DNA of 64,000 bases from Thelephora terrestris (taxonomy: Eukaryota; Basidiomycota; Agaricomycetes; Thelephorales; Thelephoraceae). The stretch lies in the NCBI GenBank assembly GCA_015956445.1, contig WIUZ02000015.1:460001-524000 (forward strand), in the 5' to 3' direction. A program made the translations under genes and the position numbers. This document shows, in pieces, positions 30,436 through 42,728 of this stretch. Each line of letters begins with the position of its first letter. Position 1 is the first letter of the stretch. The notes under the pieces are model-generated. The model searched no databases and was not told the DNA's origin. It saw only the letters and a list, made by a program, of their open reading frames with translations.

Positions 30436-30620
30436 GGTGGCGTTGGTCGAATGGGTGACCACGGCCAACTTGAAGGGCTGTGTGACATGGTGCATCATTT
30501 CGTCGACGTGGGGGAGCCTTTACAAAGTATGGAAACGCAAACAGCTGTAATTTAAAAAAAAAACTGAATTGTGGGTATTTCATTTGATGGCCGTTTGCAA
30601 CAGTCAACGTGTTTTGTCAA

Positions 30621-33155
30621 TCAATCAAAAAAAAAAAAACTGAACTGTAGGCATTTCATTTGATGGCCGCTCGTGAATGATGTGTACACGTTTCCTGAAG
30701 GGGTCTGCAGCCGAACCCACACTTCCCCGTCTCCCGAAAACGCCTAAGAGGTTGTTAGCGACGCACTTTCGTGGGTCAGAAAAAATAGACACCTTTTTGA
30801 CTGTCCCTCGGGGAACCACGGGGTCGTGCGATTCGCGAGCCACGATGACCTCCTGACTTTTATGAGCACCCACGACGCCAGGTGCAGTAGATCGTCCTCC
30901 TACCGATGGCGACCTACGCGACGGCTCAACCGTGACCGCGTGAGGTGGTGAAGGAACTTCGCCCTTATCCGTGTTGTCATGAGCGCTTGAGTACAAGTTC
31001 GTCGTCTGTGATGGCGGCCACGACCCCGAAACCTTCTTCAGGCAAAGGAGTACGTCCGCAGTCCTCGGACGGTCGCTCGCGGTGGTCTTCCAGCAACGCT
31101 CCAAGACACTCCAAATCTCATCGGTGAACCATAGCCCTGCCGCTCCTTGGGGACGTTCAGGGCGTTCACCCTCGAGTATCCTCGCGGCGACAGCATAACG
31201 CCCACAGCGGTAAAATGGCACGTTTCCGCTCAGGACTTCATACACCACCATCCCGAGCGCGTAACAGTCCGAGGGTTTCGTCGGACGGCTGTGTTCGAGT
31301 CGAAACCTCTCCGGATCCAAAAGTTCCGGGCTCATCCATCGGTGTGTGCCAGCCTCTGAAAACGAAGCTGAGGATATGATGGTTGTGGTGTCTGATGCGA
31401 TTGCGAGTAGACCGAAGTCTGCTAGGCGGGCGCGGCCATTTTCATCGATGAGGATATTGGCCTTCAAATGTCCATTAGAGATAGTGGATGGGCCTTGCAT
31501 TCGAGAACGTACTCCTTTAAGATCTCCGTGAACCATTCTTCGTTCGTGCATATAGATCAAGCCTTCTGCTACGCCCACAAGCTACGATAATTGTTCGATG
31601 GTTAGCGTGAAACGAAGACTGTAAGAATTTGAGCCACAGCTTACAAGCTCAAATCGGTTTACACCCTCATGTGCCTTCACAAACTGGTTAATGTCGCCGT
31701 TCGGCATCCACTTCGACACCATCGCAAATCGGTTCTCAGACATTATCACTCCCAACAGTGGCAACACGTTTTGATGACGGAGGGATTTCCACGTGATGAA
31801 CTCCTTGCAGAACCTCTGCGGTCGACGTCCGACGCGTCAGTGGGTTGCTTCGTAGGGGAGCAGCTAGTGACTCACACGAGTAACCTTTCGCAAGTCATTG
31901 CTTTCGTACATCTTCAACACCTTGACGGCAACCTGCTGCCCCCGATATTCGCGTTTCCACACATCCCCGAATCCGCCATGACAGAGCGCGGCTCCGGTTA
32001 GACTCTCGCCTAGTTCGATCCGTAACGACCTTGGAAGTAAGCTGTGGCGAGCGCACGCCACATACAACGACCTCACGCAGTCGTTTCGGACGTGTGGCGG
32101 AAAATCGGGTCTCTCCAAAACCTATGAGATGCGTGAGTTCAGATACTGTTTCTCAGGAACCGTGAGACGGAGCCGTACCTCGTAGATAGCCTCGACAAAC
32201 GCCTCTGCCTCGCTTCTTTGCAGATCATTGACCATCTTGATCGCTCGCTCGCTCGAGAAGAGCGCCTCGATGGACAAAACGAGCACTTCCTGGGGGATAC
32301 CACCGTTGATCAACCTCTGCAAGGTTTGTTCACCAGAGTCATGGGGATCCGTCGATGACGGGAGGTCTACATTGGACCGTCTGTAACGCGCACATGTCAG
32401 AATAGGGGTATCAGGTTGCCGATAGAAAGGACAGACGTAGGCTGTGTTGAGGGGCGGTCAATGGCAGTGGAGTGCAGAGAAAAATAAAACGTACAAATAT
32501 GGGAGGAGGCGGTGTTTCGGCCGGCGGCTGTGCGCGCTGTCTATTTTCGTTGGACACGGGGGCATCCTCTGCCTCCATATGTCGCTGTGGTGGTTCAGAA
32601 ACCGTCGTAAACCAAAGTGGCAATCACATACGTCAATATCTTCCAAGGCCTTCTGCAACTCTGCCTTCCACAGAGCAGAAGACACCTCAGTAGACCCAGG
32701 AAGGTGCCCGGGAAGGAAGTGTGCGCCGGGCATGTGTTCAGCGACCGTAGATTGGATATGGAGTACGACCCTAGTGTCGTTTGTTAAACTGGGAAGAGGT
32801 GGCCGAACTGAACTGACGTACCTTTCCAAACATTCAAGTGCCTTCTGGGCAGGTCCGCTCACATCTCCCCCCTTTGTTGCATTTCTCAATACTAGGCACG
32901 CTCTGACACAACACCGAGTCAGTTCAACGAGCGAATCATCGCCTATAGTCTCGTTCTAAAGATGACCGCCGGTGAATGCAAGAAAGAGATGAGAAGGGAG
33001 AATCGTACCGTAACGAGAACCAAGGTAGCGATCGTGGTCTCAAAGATCGCTTTTACAGGGGCGACTTCTAAGCTCTCCTGGGCGTTGGTGAGGGTTTCGA
33101 TGTCAGTCTTCAACGCTGCGACTGTCACCGGGCGGGTCTCGGCGTCGGGAAGCAT
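30621..33155 (-). CDS. K3: TKL-type protein kinase, near-identical to K1
   Basis: Same nine-exon layout as K1 and about 95 percent identical by eye, start MLPDAETR at 33155. N-terminal helical region (APVKAIFETTIATLVLV, ELTRCCVRACLVL), Pro-rich linker, then LERPDFPPHVRND. Kinase motifs are intact: CHGGFGDVWKREY, VAVK, RFCKEFITWKSLRH (alpha-C), MVHGDLKGANILID, LADFGLL and WMSPELLD. The last intron donor is GTGTCT; if left unspliced the frame also stays open for a further 50 or so residues. Divergent from the A3 remnant. As with K1, one linker junction does not keep phase in my model. Confidence 0.85.
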
Positions 33156-33659
33156 ATCAATCGTCCAAGGTTGGAAAGGCTTTGCGAAATAGTGTGGCGG
33201 GCGAGAATGGGGGAGAGAGGGAAAAGTAGAATAGCCATCACGTCACATCAGCGGGGTCCTCAAGCGCTTGGTGGAAACCAACTAAGGCAAGAAATCACCG
33301 CTTCAGCGCACACGGGAGGACCCATAAGCGCTGGCACACCATGATCACCTCGTCGATGTTCCTATCCGCGAACCTTCGCTGTCACGACCAGGTACAAAAT
33401 TCGCAGCCGTGTAATCGCGCGTGGAAACGCGTAGCCTGAGAGGGGGGATCGTTCATGTTTAGCTTCGACGATTTGCCGTTCGACTTGGTCCGCGAAGATG
33501 ACTGCTATAAACGCCACGTACTCGACGTTCCGGTACGAACATTACTACAAGAAAATTATGTGAATGCAGTGTGGAGCAGAGCTCGGAACACTCTTGAGAG
33601 CGGTGGTAAGTCTGCGTCCGATCGGATGTTTTTTCCTCGGAATTGTCGTGTTCAACCCC

Positions 33660-34780
33660 CACAAGAGACCTCTCATCATCGACCATCTACACGATGAGCC
33701 GGCAACCCTCGCCGCCTGTCGTCTAGTTTCCAAAACTTGAGTTCAGCGCAGACGAAAACACCTTTCTGTTAGAATTGAGTTCAACCCCTTGGGTCGACAC
33801 GTCAACCAGTGGAGGGAAACCTTTTCTGACCCTACGAACTCCCCTGCACATGGTATGCGGACTCTAGCCATCTGTCACCCAGTGCTCATCGCTGCCGTAC
33901 ACGCTAACACACTACCAACTTCTAGTGACGTTGTACACCCTGACGCCGACACCGACTTGCGATGGCAGCCCGATCGGGCACAGTCTCTCTCATTCCATAC
34001 TTGGATGCCTCACCTTTGCCCTCCTTCCACTTTCAATCTCAGCTGTGCTTCTTGGGACCGAGCGTGGCTATTTTTTGCTCATTGACACAGGCATGGGGCA
34101 TGGAATGGCTCTTTGAACTCGCCTAAACTCACACGGTCCCTTGAGTTGCGTCCGCCGGAAGGGACCCATCCCACCGCACAACCCGTTTTTGGACCACCCG
34201 AACGCATTCCGCCTTCCAATGGTTTCCGTTCCATGATTCTCAGATCAGGAGGTTGGATGGGAGATGTTAGTCTCTTGAAATTACCCACCGCCTCTAAGGT
34301 GTGCTCCCTTCGACGCTTGTGCCCGATTAAATTCTTAATCCCATGCGGGTTCAAAATTCTAGATGCCTGATGGATCGATGCGGCGCTCCGTACCATGGAT
34401 TCGGAAAATACCCAAGAAATCTCGTCGGACATATCTCTGCAAGTTTTCCGACGAGGGTCTCATCAGCAATGGTCGGATATCGATTCCTTATCCTGAACTT
34501 CACACTCGCTTCGCCTGGAGATCATCCAGGAGTCAACTAGCTGGTTGAATGGCAAAAAGGAACGCGTGGGCTCTAGGAGATATCTGTGGTTCGGATAATA
34601 GGCAGACACTTTTCTCGGTGGTGATGGGGGTTATCCCGCGGAGCAACATGTTCTCTCTCAACGGCTGCGGTTTCTTTGGCGTTCGTTGTCCTCGAATCTG
34701 GGCGGCCGAAGGGATAACTGTTTGTTGCAAGAGCCTTTGCGTAATGGCGAAGGCTCTTCTCAATGTGTGATGCCGCCCAT
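33660..34780 (+). pseudogene. A3: decayed short F-box gene
   Basis: It begins with CTCATCATCGACCATCTACA at 33673 (F-box region), then GTGGAGGGAAACC at 33810 and the leucine-rich middle, and ends in the region of the A1 second exon near 34770. Frames are broken several times; the start codon region is altered. Divergent from K3. It shares more with A2 than with A1 in the middle part. Confidence 0.75.
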
Positions 34781-35279
34781 AACCGTCGGACCTTGCCTCG
34801 TGCAGGTTCGTTAACAGGGCTTCCGCCACTTTGTACTGCATGTACGCTCAGAGTTGGTCTCTGTCATATAGCTCTTCTCGTCCTTCTACATCCACAGCCA
34901 CAGCTTGTTGTACTTGCATACAAATTTAGTCTCTTCATGTCCCCTGCAGCGGCGAAGCCATGCGCTGGTCCTCCGCATGATCGTGTGAGTTTGAAGAGCA
35001 TTGGCTACAGCACTTTTCTTCACGTACCTTCTCCACGTTTCACAATCGTGGGAGAAAGAAGGGGATACCCAAGAAACGGCGAGACCAAGGTCTCGGACTA
35101 TATTGAAGGGAGGGGGGCGCGTACTCATCGGCATCGTTCTTCGCTCTGGCTTAAATAGACTAAAACTCATGTACGCCACGCTGTGGACGCAACGTATCGC
35201 GGCGTGTACACTGCGTAGTTGTGCGGTGTAATTCATACCCTCGAAAGTGTGACACCGCTCGGTCTCACGTCCTGCCTTA

Positions 35280-35432
35280 TATGTATCTCAATGGGGTGGG
35301 AAAAAGCCACACCGTTTGTACTACAGCAGGGATACATAGGGAAAATACAGATGCTATGAATAAAAAAGCAGAAAGTGGAAATTAAGACAGACACCGCTCA
35401 CTATCTACCGTAGCCGCGTAATGAGAGAGGCA
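35280..35432. repeat. Kinase-unit boundary repeat, copy 3
   Basis: Third copy of the block at 17790-17935 (GGGGTGGGAAAAAGCCACAC to CGTAATGAGAGAGGC), left of K4. About 130 bp separate it from the end of the K4 reading frame. Confidence 0.7.
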
Positions 35433-35562
35433 GGTGGTCGAATGGGCTAAGGCTGGTCGGTGGCAGAGTGCGTGACGTCACCGCGGTCAAGGGCTGTGGC
35501 AGTGCCGCGTTCAAAGCTACAGCATCCGGTCGCACCCCTTTCCAGCGTGTTTTGTTAATTAA

Positions 35563-38111
35563 TTAAAAAAAAAAACTGAATTGTAGGCATTTCATTTGAT
35601 GGCCGTTAGTGTATGATTCGTACAAGCTTCCCAAAGGGGTCTGCGGCCTAACCGATATTACCCCGTCTCTCGAAAACGCCTAGAGGTTGTTAGTGACGCA
35701 CTTTCGTGGGTCAGAAAAAGAAACACACCTTTTCGACTATTCCTCGGGGAGCTCCAGGATCGTGCGATTCGCGAGCCACGATACCGGCCTTTCGACTTTC
35801 ATGAGCGCCCACGACGTCAGGTGCGGTAGATCGTTCTCCTACCGATCGCAACCCACTCAACGGCTCAGGTGGAATCGCGTGAGGTGGTGAAGGTACTTCG
35901 CACTTATCCGTGTCGTCATGAGCGCTTGAGTACAAGTTTGTCGTCTGGGGTGGCGACCACGACCCCGAAAGCTTCTCCAAACAAAGGAGTACTTCCGCAG
36001 CCCTCGGGCGGTCGCTCGCGGTGGCCTTCCAACAACGCTCCAAGACACTCCAAAGCTTATCGTTGAACCACGACCCTTCTGCCCCTTGCGGGCGTTCAGG
36101 GCGTTCACCATCGAGTATCCACGTGACGACGACATAATGCCCCCTGTGGTAAAGCGGCACCTTTCCGCTCAGGACTTCATACACCACCATTCCGAGCGCG
36201 TAACAGTCCGAGAGTTTCGTCGGGCGGCTGTGTTTGAGTTGAAACCTCTCCGGATCCAAAAGTTCTGGGCTCATCCATCGGTGTGTACCAGCTCCTGAAA
36301 ACGCGGCTGAGGATATAATGGTTGCGGGGTCTGATACGATCGCAAGTAGACCGAAGTCTGCTAGGCGGGCGCGGCCATTTCCGTCAATGAGGATATTCGC
36401 CTTCAAATGTTCATTAGAGATGGAGGATGGGCCTTGCACTCGAAAACGTACTCCTTTAAGATCTCCGTGAATCATCCCCCGTTCGTGCATATAAATCAAG
36501 CCTTCGGTTATGCCCACAAGCTACGAGAATTGTTTGATTATTGGCGCGAAATGAAGACTAGCAACTTGAACCACAACTTACAAGCTCAAACCGGTTTACA
36601 CTCTCATGCCCCTTCACATACTCTTTGATGTTGCCGTTCGGCATCCACTCAGACACCATCGCGAACCGGCTCTCAGACATTGCCACTCCCAACAATGGCA
36701 ACACGTTTGGATGGCGGAGGGATTTCCAAGTGATGAACTCCTTGCAGAACCTCTGCGTTCGACGTCCACGCGTCAGTGGATTGCTTCGTAGGAGAGCAGC
36801 TAGTGACTCACACGAGTAACCAATCGCAAGTCATCGCTTTCGTACATCTTCAACACCTTGACGGCAACCTGCTGCCCCTGATATTCGTGTTTCCACACAT
36901 CCCCGAATGCGCCATGACAGCGTGCGGCTCCGGTTAGGTTCTCGCCAAGTTCGATCTGTAATGACCTTGGAAGTAGGCTATGGCGAGCGCACACCCTATA
37001 CAACGACCTCAAGCAGCCGTTTCGAATGTGCGGCGGAAAATCGGGTCTCTCCAACACCTATGAGATGCGTGAGGTCAAATACCGTGGCTCAGGAACTTGG
37101 CGGCGCCATACCTCGTCGATAGCCTCGACAATAGCCTCGACGAAGGCTTGGGCTTCGCTTGCCTGTAGATGGTCGACCATCTCGATCGCTTTCTCGTTTG
37201 AGAAGGCCGCCTCGATGGTCAAAGCGAGCTCTTCCTGGGGGATGGCGCCGCTGATCAACCTTTGCAAGGCTTGTTGACCGGGGTCAGGGGATTCCGTGGA
37301 TGCCGAGAGGTCTACGTTGGATTGTCTGTCACACACACACATGTCAGAATGCTGCCGCAAGGTTACCGATACAAAACACCGACGTAGTCTGTTCGAAGGA
37401 GGTGGTCAATGGCGGTGGAGCGCGAACGGGATGATAACATACAATTATGGGATGAGGCGGGTTGTTGGCAGGCGGCTGTGCGCACTGTTCATTTCCTGAC
37501 ACGGGGGAAGCCTCTGCCTCCACACATCGCTGAGGAAGCTCAGGAACCGTAACAGTCCGAAACCGTGGCCACACACGTCAAAATCTTCCAAGACCTTCTG
37601 TAACTCTGCTTTCCACAGAGCAGAAGACCCCTCAGTGGTCCCGGGGAGGTGCCCAGGGAGGAAATTAGCGCCAGGTGCGTGTTCAGCCACCTCCGACTGG
37701 ATATGATGTACGATCCTGGTGGTGTTTGTTAGGTTCGAGAGAGGTGGCTGGGCGGAATCGACCTACTTTTCTAAACATTCAATTGCCTTCTGGGCGGGTT
37801 CGCCCAACCCGCTCACACCTCCCTCCTTCGTCACGTTTCTTAACACGAGGCACGCGCTGGCACAACGCCGAGCCAGCTCGACGAGCGCATCGTCTTCTAT
37901 CATCTCGTCCTAAATGTGTGACCGACGGCGAATGCAAGAAAGCGAACGGAAGGGAGACTCGTACCCTGACGAGGACCAAGGTAGCGGCCGTAGCCTCGAA
38001 CATCGCTTTTACGGAGGCGACTTCCAAGTTCTCCTGGGCGTCGGTGAGGGTTTCGACGTCGGCGTTCAACGCTGCGACTGTCATCGAGCGGGTTTCGGTG
38101 TCGGGAAGCAT
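35563..38111 (-). pseudogene. K4: kinase copy with one in-frame stop, otherwise complete
   Basis: All exons of the K1 model are present with good splice sites. Start MLPDTETR at 38111. N-terminal helices: ASVKAMFEATAATLVLVR and DEMIEDDALVELARRC. In exon 2 a TAG at 37765-37763 stands where K1, K3 and K5 have Tyr (LEK-Tyr). The rest is open: linker VEAEASPVSGNEQ, then LERPDFPPHIRNG, loop CHGAFGDVWKHEY, VAVK, alpha-C KEF, MIHGDLKGANILID, LADFGLL and WMSPELLD. So the kinase domain looks active but full-length protein would need read-through or a start after the stop. It may be a very recent pseudogene or a sequence error. Confidence 0.75.
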
Positions 38112-38636
38112 TTCGCTAATTGTTCGAGGTTCGAACGTGGTTGGGAAAAATCGTGGCAGGCGAGAGGGTGTGAGGGAAAGAGAGGAAGCAATCGAACAGG
38201 CACAGGACCTCCGCATGGCCCGGACGCGTGTTGGCGGCGTGCATGAGGTGGTAGGTAATGGTGAGGCTGGGGTGAGGGGACCCACAAGCGCCCCATTAGT
38301 CGCTCGTGGGCAGTCCGAGCCAACCGAGATCGTCCTATCCACGAATTTCGCTGCCACCACCGGGTATAAAACCAGTCAATCCTCTCACGCGCCCATGTAA
38401 TCACGCGTTCAAACGCATAGGGTGGTCGGATTCTCCTTGGGAGTTTGCGTGGGTCTGTCTCTGACGAGGGGAGACTAGATAAATGCGATAGGAACCGGTG
38501 GTCAGCAAAACCGGAATGTACAGGAAGGTTGCGAAATGCGAATAGTTAACGGTGACATAGACGAAAGAGCCTGCGTCTCACCCCAAAGGTCCGGAGTTCC
38601 CCACCTGAGGGGAGTAGCAGTGAGCATCTTTAAACC

Positions 38637-39365
38637 TCAGCAAACGCGTCTTCCAACCTCATATCCCCCGTCTCCCTTGCAATACTTCGCGAAATGCCTC
38701 AACAACGAATCGCCCCTCGCTTCAAGGTTCGCCCCGCACGCAAGACACCTCGCTCGCCTGTCCGTAGCCTCGATATGGCGCTTACATTCCCACCGTCCTC
38801 GGAAATTCCTGTTGCATACGCTACAACACCACTTCTTCCGGATGTGGTTGAACACGGGGGTTGCTTTGCGGTAAGTTGGTTCGGCGGTAGGTGATGATTC
38901 GGGCGGTGTCAGTGTCCGGTTTTTCTCTGGACTGGATACGGCTTGAGAGGGCGATGTACAAGGGCACGAAAGGAAGTTCCTGGGACTGGACCTTAGAGAG
39001 TTTCTGGAAACGCGCCAAAAACGGGCGCATACACGAACAAAGAGCAATCCATAGACATGAGTAGCGAGATCCCCAGGATAAATCCATCGGAAGCGTTCAG
39101 GTATCTGTCTCAGTTCCCATTCACAGGTGCCAGCGAAGCGTTCGATCAAGGACCTGGAAAAAGGAGAGTTTGAGGAAGCATCGTCTGGTGTTAGAGGTGG
39201 GAGGATAAATTCAAGCAGCCTGGAGAGAGTGAGATTCCTCCCTCCAGATCGGGCGCGTTCAACCCTTCCCCTCCTGGGCACACCGTTGATTTCATGAGGT
39301 GAGACAAACACCAATCCGGATGTTTCCCGTTGTTCGGAGGTGGGTGGGGCCGCCCCCTGAGGCAA
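38637..39365 (-). CDS. Z1: small zinc-finger protein
   Basis: A single 242-residue open frame. The C-terminal 60 residues hold two closely spaced fingers: CSVCNRNFRGRWECKRH, with a following RARC, and CLACGANLEARGDSLLRH, ending HFAKYC. This fits a C2H2/C2HC pair as found in small basidiomycete DNA-binding proteins. The upstream 170 residues are Ser/Pro/Arg-rich and of low confidence. Compared with Z2, the segment matching the Z2 first exon is missing and the 51-bp Z2 intron region is readable as coding here, so Z1 may be a deleted copy or may use a different start. It lies between K4 and K5 on the same strand. Confidence 0.6.
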   Translation of the reverse strand: MPQGAAPPTSEQRETSGLVFVSPHEINGVPRRGRVERARSGGRNLTLSRLLEFILPPLTPDDASSNSPFSRSLIERFAGTCEWELRQIPERFRWIYPGDLATHVYGLLFVRVCARFWRVSRNSLRSSPRNFLSCPCTSPSQAVSSPEKNRTLTPPESSPTAEPTYRKATPVFNHIRKKWCCSVCNRNFRGRWECKRHIEATDRRARCLACGANLEARGDSLLRHFAKYCKGDGGYEVGRRVC

Positions 39366-39764
39366 CGCACCATATGGCAGCGGTGCTCATGATCATTTAG
39401 AAGGTCATTGGGGTTTTCAGTCTCCGCTCGGCCGGCATGCCACACAGGATGGCACACACGAGCACACACGTGATGTGAGCAGGGCTAGCCGCGAAGAATG
39501 GTCGGCTGTGGAGGAAGAAGTTGTGATGTTCATGAGAGGACGTACAGTACACAGTGCAATTAGACCGTGGAGGGGTTGGAGCTACGGACGAAGAAGTAGA
39601 TATGGATTAAAGATACGTAAGAAAAGTCAAAAAGTCAAAGCTGAGGGGGAGTGCCTGCCAGGAAGGTTCAAGCTGGAATTCGATAGCGGGACGAGAACAG
39701 CGGTAGTATGATGACGGTATCATCCTGTTGACTATCATTGTGGGTGCCCACAACACTCGGCACG

Positions 39765-42096
39765 CTAGTTAGTTCTCTCGCCGGTGGCAACATTCTCAAC
39801 GACTGGGGTGGGGATGAGACACAACGGTGTCAACACACTCAACGACCAGGACGGAGTCGCATGGGATGGTGAAGATACTTGGCTCTCGTCCGTGCTTCCC
39901 TCGGGGCTTGAATCCGAGTTCATCACCTGAGGCAGTGACCACGACCCCGAGACCTTCTCCAGGCAAAGGAGTACGTCCTTTGTCTTCGAACGGTCGCGTG
40001 GGCTGGGCTTCCAGCAACCCTCCATAATATGCCAAACTTCATTGAACCATGCCCCTTTCTCCCCTTGCGGGCGTACAGGACGTTCACCTCTAAGAATCCT
40101 CACGATAGCGGCAGGAGTCTTGTAGTAGTGGAAGGGTGCGTTTCCACTTAGGACTTCGTACACCACCATTCCGAGCGCGTAACAATCCGAATGTTCCGTC
40201 GGGCAACTGTGTTTGAGGGAAAACTGCTCCGGATCCAAGAGTTCCGGGCTCATCCATCGATATTTGTCAGGCTCTGAAGGCGGAGTTGAGTATATGATGG
40301 TTGCGGTGTCCCGTACGATCTCAAGTAGTTCGAAGCCCGCCAGGCGGGCATGACCATCTTCATCAATGAAGATATTTGCCTTACAAATGCCAATTAGAAA
40401 TAGGGGATGAGCCTTGCACTCGAGAACGTACTCCTCTAAGATCTCCGTGAACCATCCCCCGTTCGTGCATATAAATTAAGCCTTCCGCTACACCCCTAAG
40501 CTACAAGGATTGCTCGACCGTTAGCGCGAAATGAAGACTAGGAACTTAAACCACAATCCACAAGCTCAAACCAGTTTAAACTCTCATGCGCCTTCACATA
40601 CTCTTTGATGTTGCCGTTCGGCATCCACTCAGACACGGTTGCAAGCAGTTTCAAGGGGGCGTAAGACTCAGACATTATCGCTCCCAACAGGGGCAACACG
40701 TTTGGATGACGGAGGAGCTTCCAAGTGATCAACTTCTTGAAGAACCCCTGCGTGGTCGACGGCCGACGCGTCAGTGGGGTATTTAATCGGAGAGCAGCGA
40801 GTGGCTCACACAAGGAACCATTCGCGAGTTACTCTGTTGGTAAGCCTTCATCACCTTGATGCCAACCTGCTGCCCCCGATATTCACGTTTCCCCGCACCC
40901 CAGGTCTTCCAATCATAGAGCGCGACTCCGTTTGAAATCTCGTATAGACTAATCTGTAACGACCTCGGAAGTAAGCGGTGGCGAGCGCACACCATATACA
41001 AAGACTCCAAGCAGTCGTCTCGAATATGTGGCGGAAAACCGGGTCCCCCCAACACCTATGAGATGCGTGAGGTCAAACACCGTTTCTCAGGAACCGGGAG
41101 ACAGAGCCATACCTGATAGACAGCCTCGACAAACGCCTCGGCCTCGCTTCTTTGCAGATAATGGACCATCTCGATCGCTTTCTCACTTGAAAAGACCGCC
41201 TCGATGGACAAGACGAGCTCTTCCCGGGGGGTGGCGCCGCTGGTCAACCTTCGCAAGGCTTGTTCACCAGAGTCAGGGAGTTCCGCCGATGCCGAGAGGC
41301 CTACATTGGATCGTCTGTCACACAAATACATGTCAGAAGCCTTGCTGCTGTAAGGTTGTCGATAGAAAAGACCGACGTAGGCTGTGTAAAAGAGGCGGTC
41401 AATGGCAGTGGAGGGGTGACAACGTACAACTATGGAAGGAGGCGGGTCATTGGCAGGCGGCTTTACGCACTGGCCTTCTCCGGACACGGGGGAAGCCTCT
41501 GCCTCCATACATCGCTGAAGTAGTTCAGAAACCGTAACAATCCGAAGTAGTTACCACATACGTCAATGTCCTCCGAGGCCTTCTGTAAGTCTACCTTCCA
41601 CAAAGTAGGAAACACCTCAGTGAACCCAGGAAAGTACCCGGGAAGGAACTTAGCGCTAGGTGCGTGTTCAGCCACCTCGGACTCGATATTAAGTACGATC
41701 CTGGTGGTGTTTTTTAGGTTTGAAAGGAGTAGCTGAGCGGCATCGGCGTACTTTTTCAAACTTTCAATCGCCTTCTGGGCGGGTTCGCTCAAACCGCCCG
41801 CACCTCTCCCCTTTGTCACGTTCCTTGACACGAAGCACGCTCTGGCACAACACTGCGCCAGATCGACGAGCGCATCGTCTTCTATCATCTCGTCCTAAAT
41901 ATGTGACCGACGATTAACGCAAGAAAGGGAACGGAAGGGAGACTCGTACCCTGCCGAGGATCAAGGTAGCGATCGTAGCCTCGAACATCTCTTTCATGGG
42001 GCCGACTTCTAAGCTCTCCTGAGCCTTTCTGAGGGATTCGATGTCAGTGTTCAACGCTGCAACTGTCGCCGAGCGGGTTTCGGTGTCGGGAAGCAT
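39765..42096 (-). CDS. K5: predicted pseudokinase with helical N-terminal domain
   Basis: Start MLPDTETR at 42096; exon layout as K1. N-terminal helices are kept (GPMKEMFEATIATLILGR, DEMIEDDALVDLAQCCARAC), as are the linker (MEAEASPVSGEGQ) and SGEQALRRLTSG. The kinase part is open but stripped of catalytic motifs. The glycine loop reads ALYDWKTWGAGKREY. VAVK is VGIK (Lys kept). The alpha-C KEF is KKL, losing the Glu. HGDLK is HGDLR. DFG is GFE (LAGFELL). WMSPELLD and the C-lobe are normal. One donor is GTGGAT rather than GTAAG. The C-terminal tail differs from K1, K3 and K4 and ends near 39765. Loss of several catalytic residues without frame loss suggests a non-catalytic protein. Confidence 0.75.
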
Positions 42097-42728
42097 GTCG
42101 CCAATTGTCCAAGGTTCTAAGGTGGTTGCGAAATGGTGTGGCAGGCGATAGGGTATGGGCCGCGCGAAAGAGAGGAAGCAATCGAATAGGAGGGCACAGG
42201 ACCTCCGCATGGCCCGCACGCGTGTTGGCGGCGTTCATAAGATGGTAGGTGATGGTGAGGCTGGGGGATGGGACCCACAAGCGCCACATCAGCCGCTCGA
42301 GCAGTCTGGTTCAACCGAGATTGTCCCATCCACGAATTTCGCTGCCACGAGCGGGGATAAAACCAGTGAATCTTTTCTCGTCCCCCGTGCAATTGCGCGT
42401 CAACACGGGTAGGGTTTGCGTGATTCCGTCTCCGGCAAGGAGAGCATTCGCCACAGAAGAAACTCGGTTGTCCTGCATCGACAAGAGTCGTCTTACCTTT
42501 AGCCCAGACAACTTTAGACCATGAAAATGAATATTATAGACGCCACATACTCGAAGGGGCTGGTACAAACATTCATTAAGAGAGATTAGATAAATGCGCT
42601 GGGAACCGGTGGTCAGCAAAACCGGAATGTACAGGAAGATTGCGAAATGCGAATAGTTAATGACATTGATGGCGTGGACGGAAGAGTCTCCATTCTACCC
42701 CACCTGAGGGGTGTGGGAGGGAGGATCT

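Noticed and set aside
18093-38111. HGD instead of HRD in the catalytic loop read as a sign of inactive kinases
   Set aside because: HGDLKGANIL is usual in basidiomycete TKL-type kinases; the catalytic Asp and DFG are present in K1-K4.
38355-38370. GGTATAAAAC as a promoter for Z1 or K4
   Set aside because: It reads rightwards on the plus strand, while both neighbours are on the minus strand; probably left over from a lost F-box partner.
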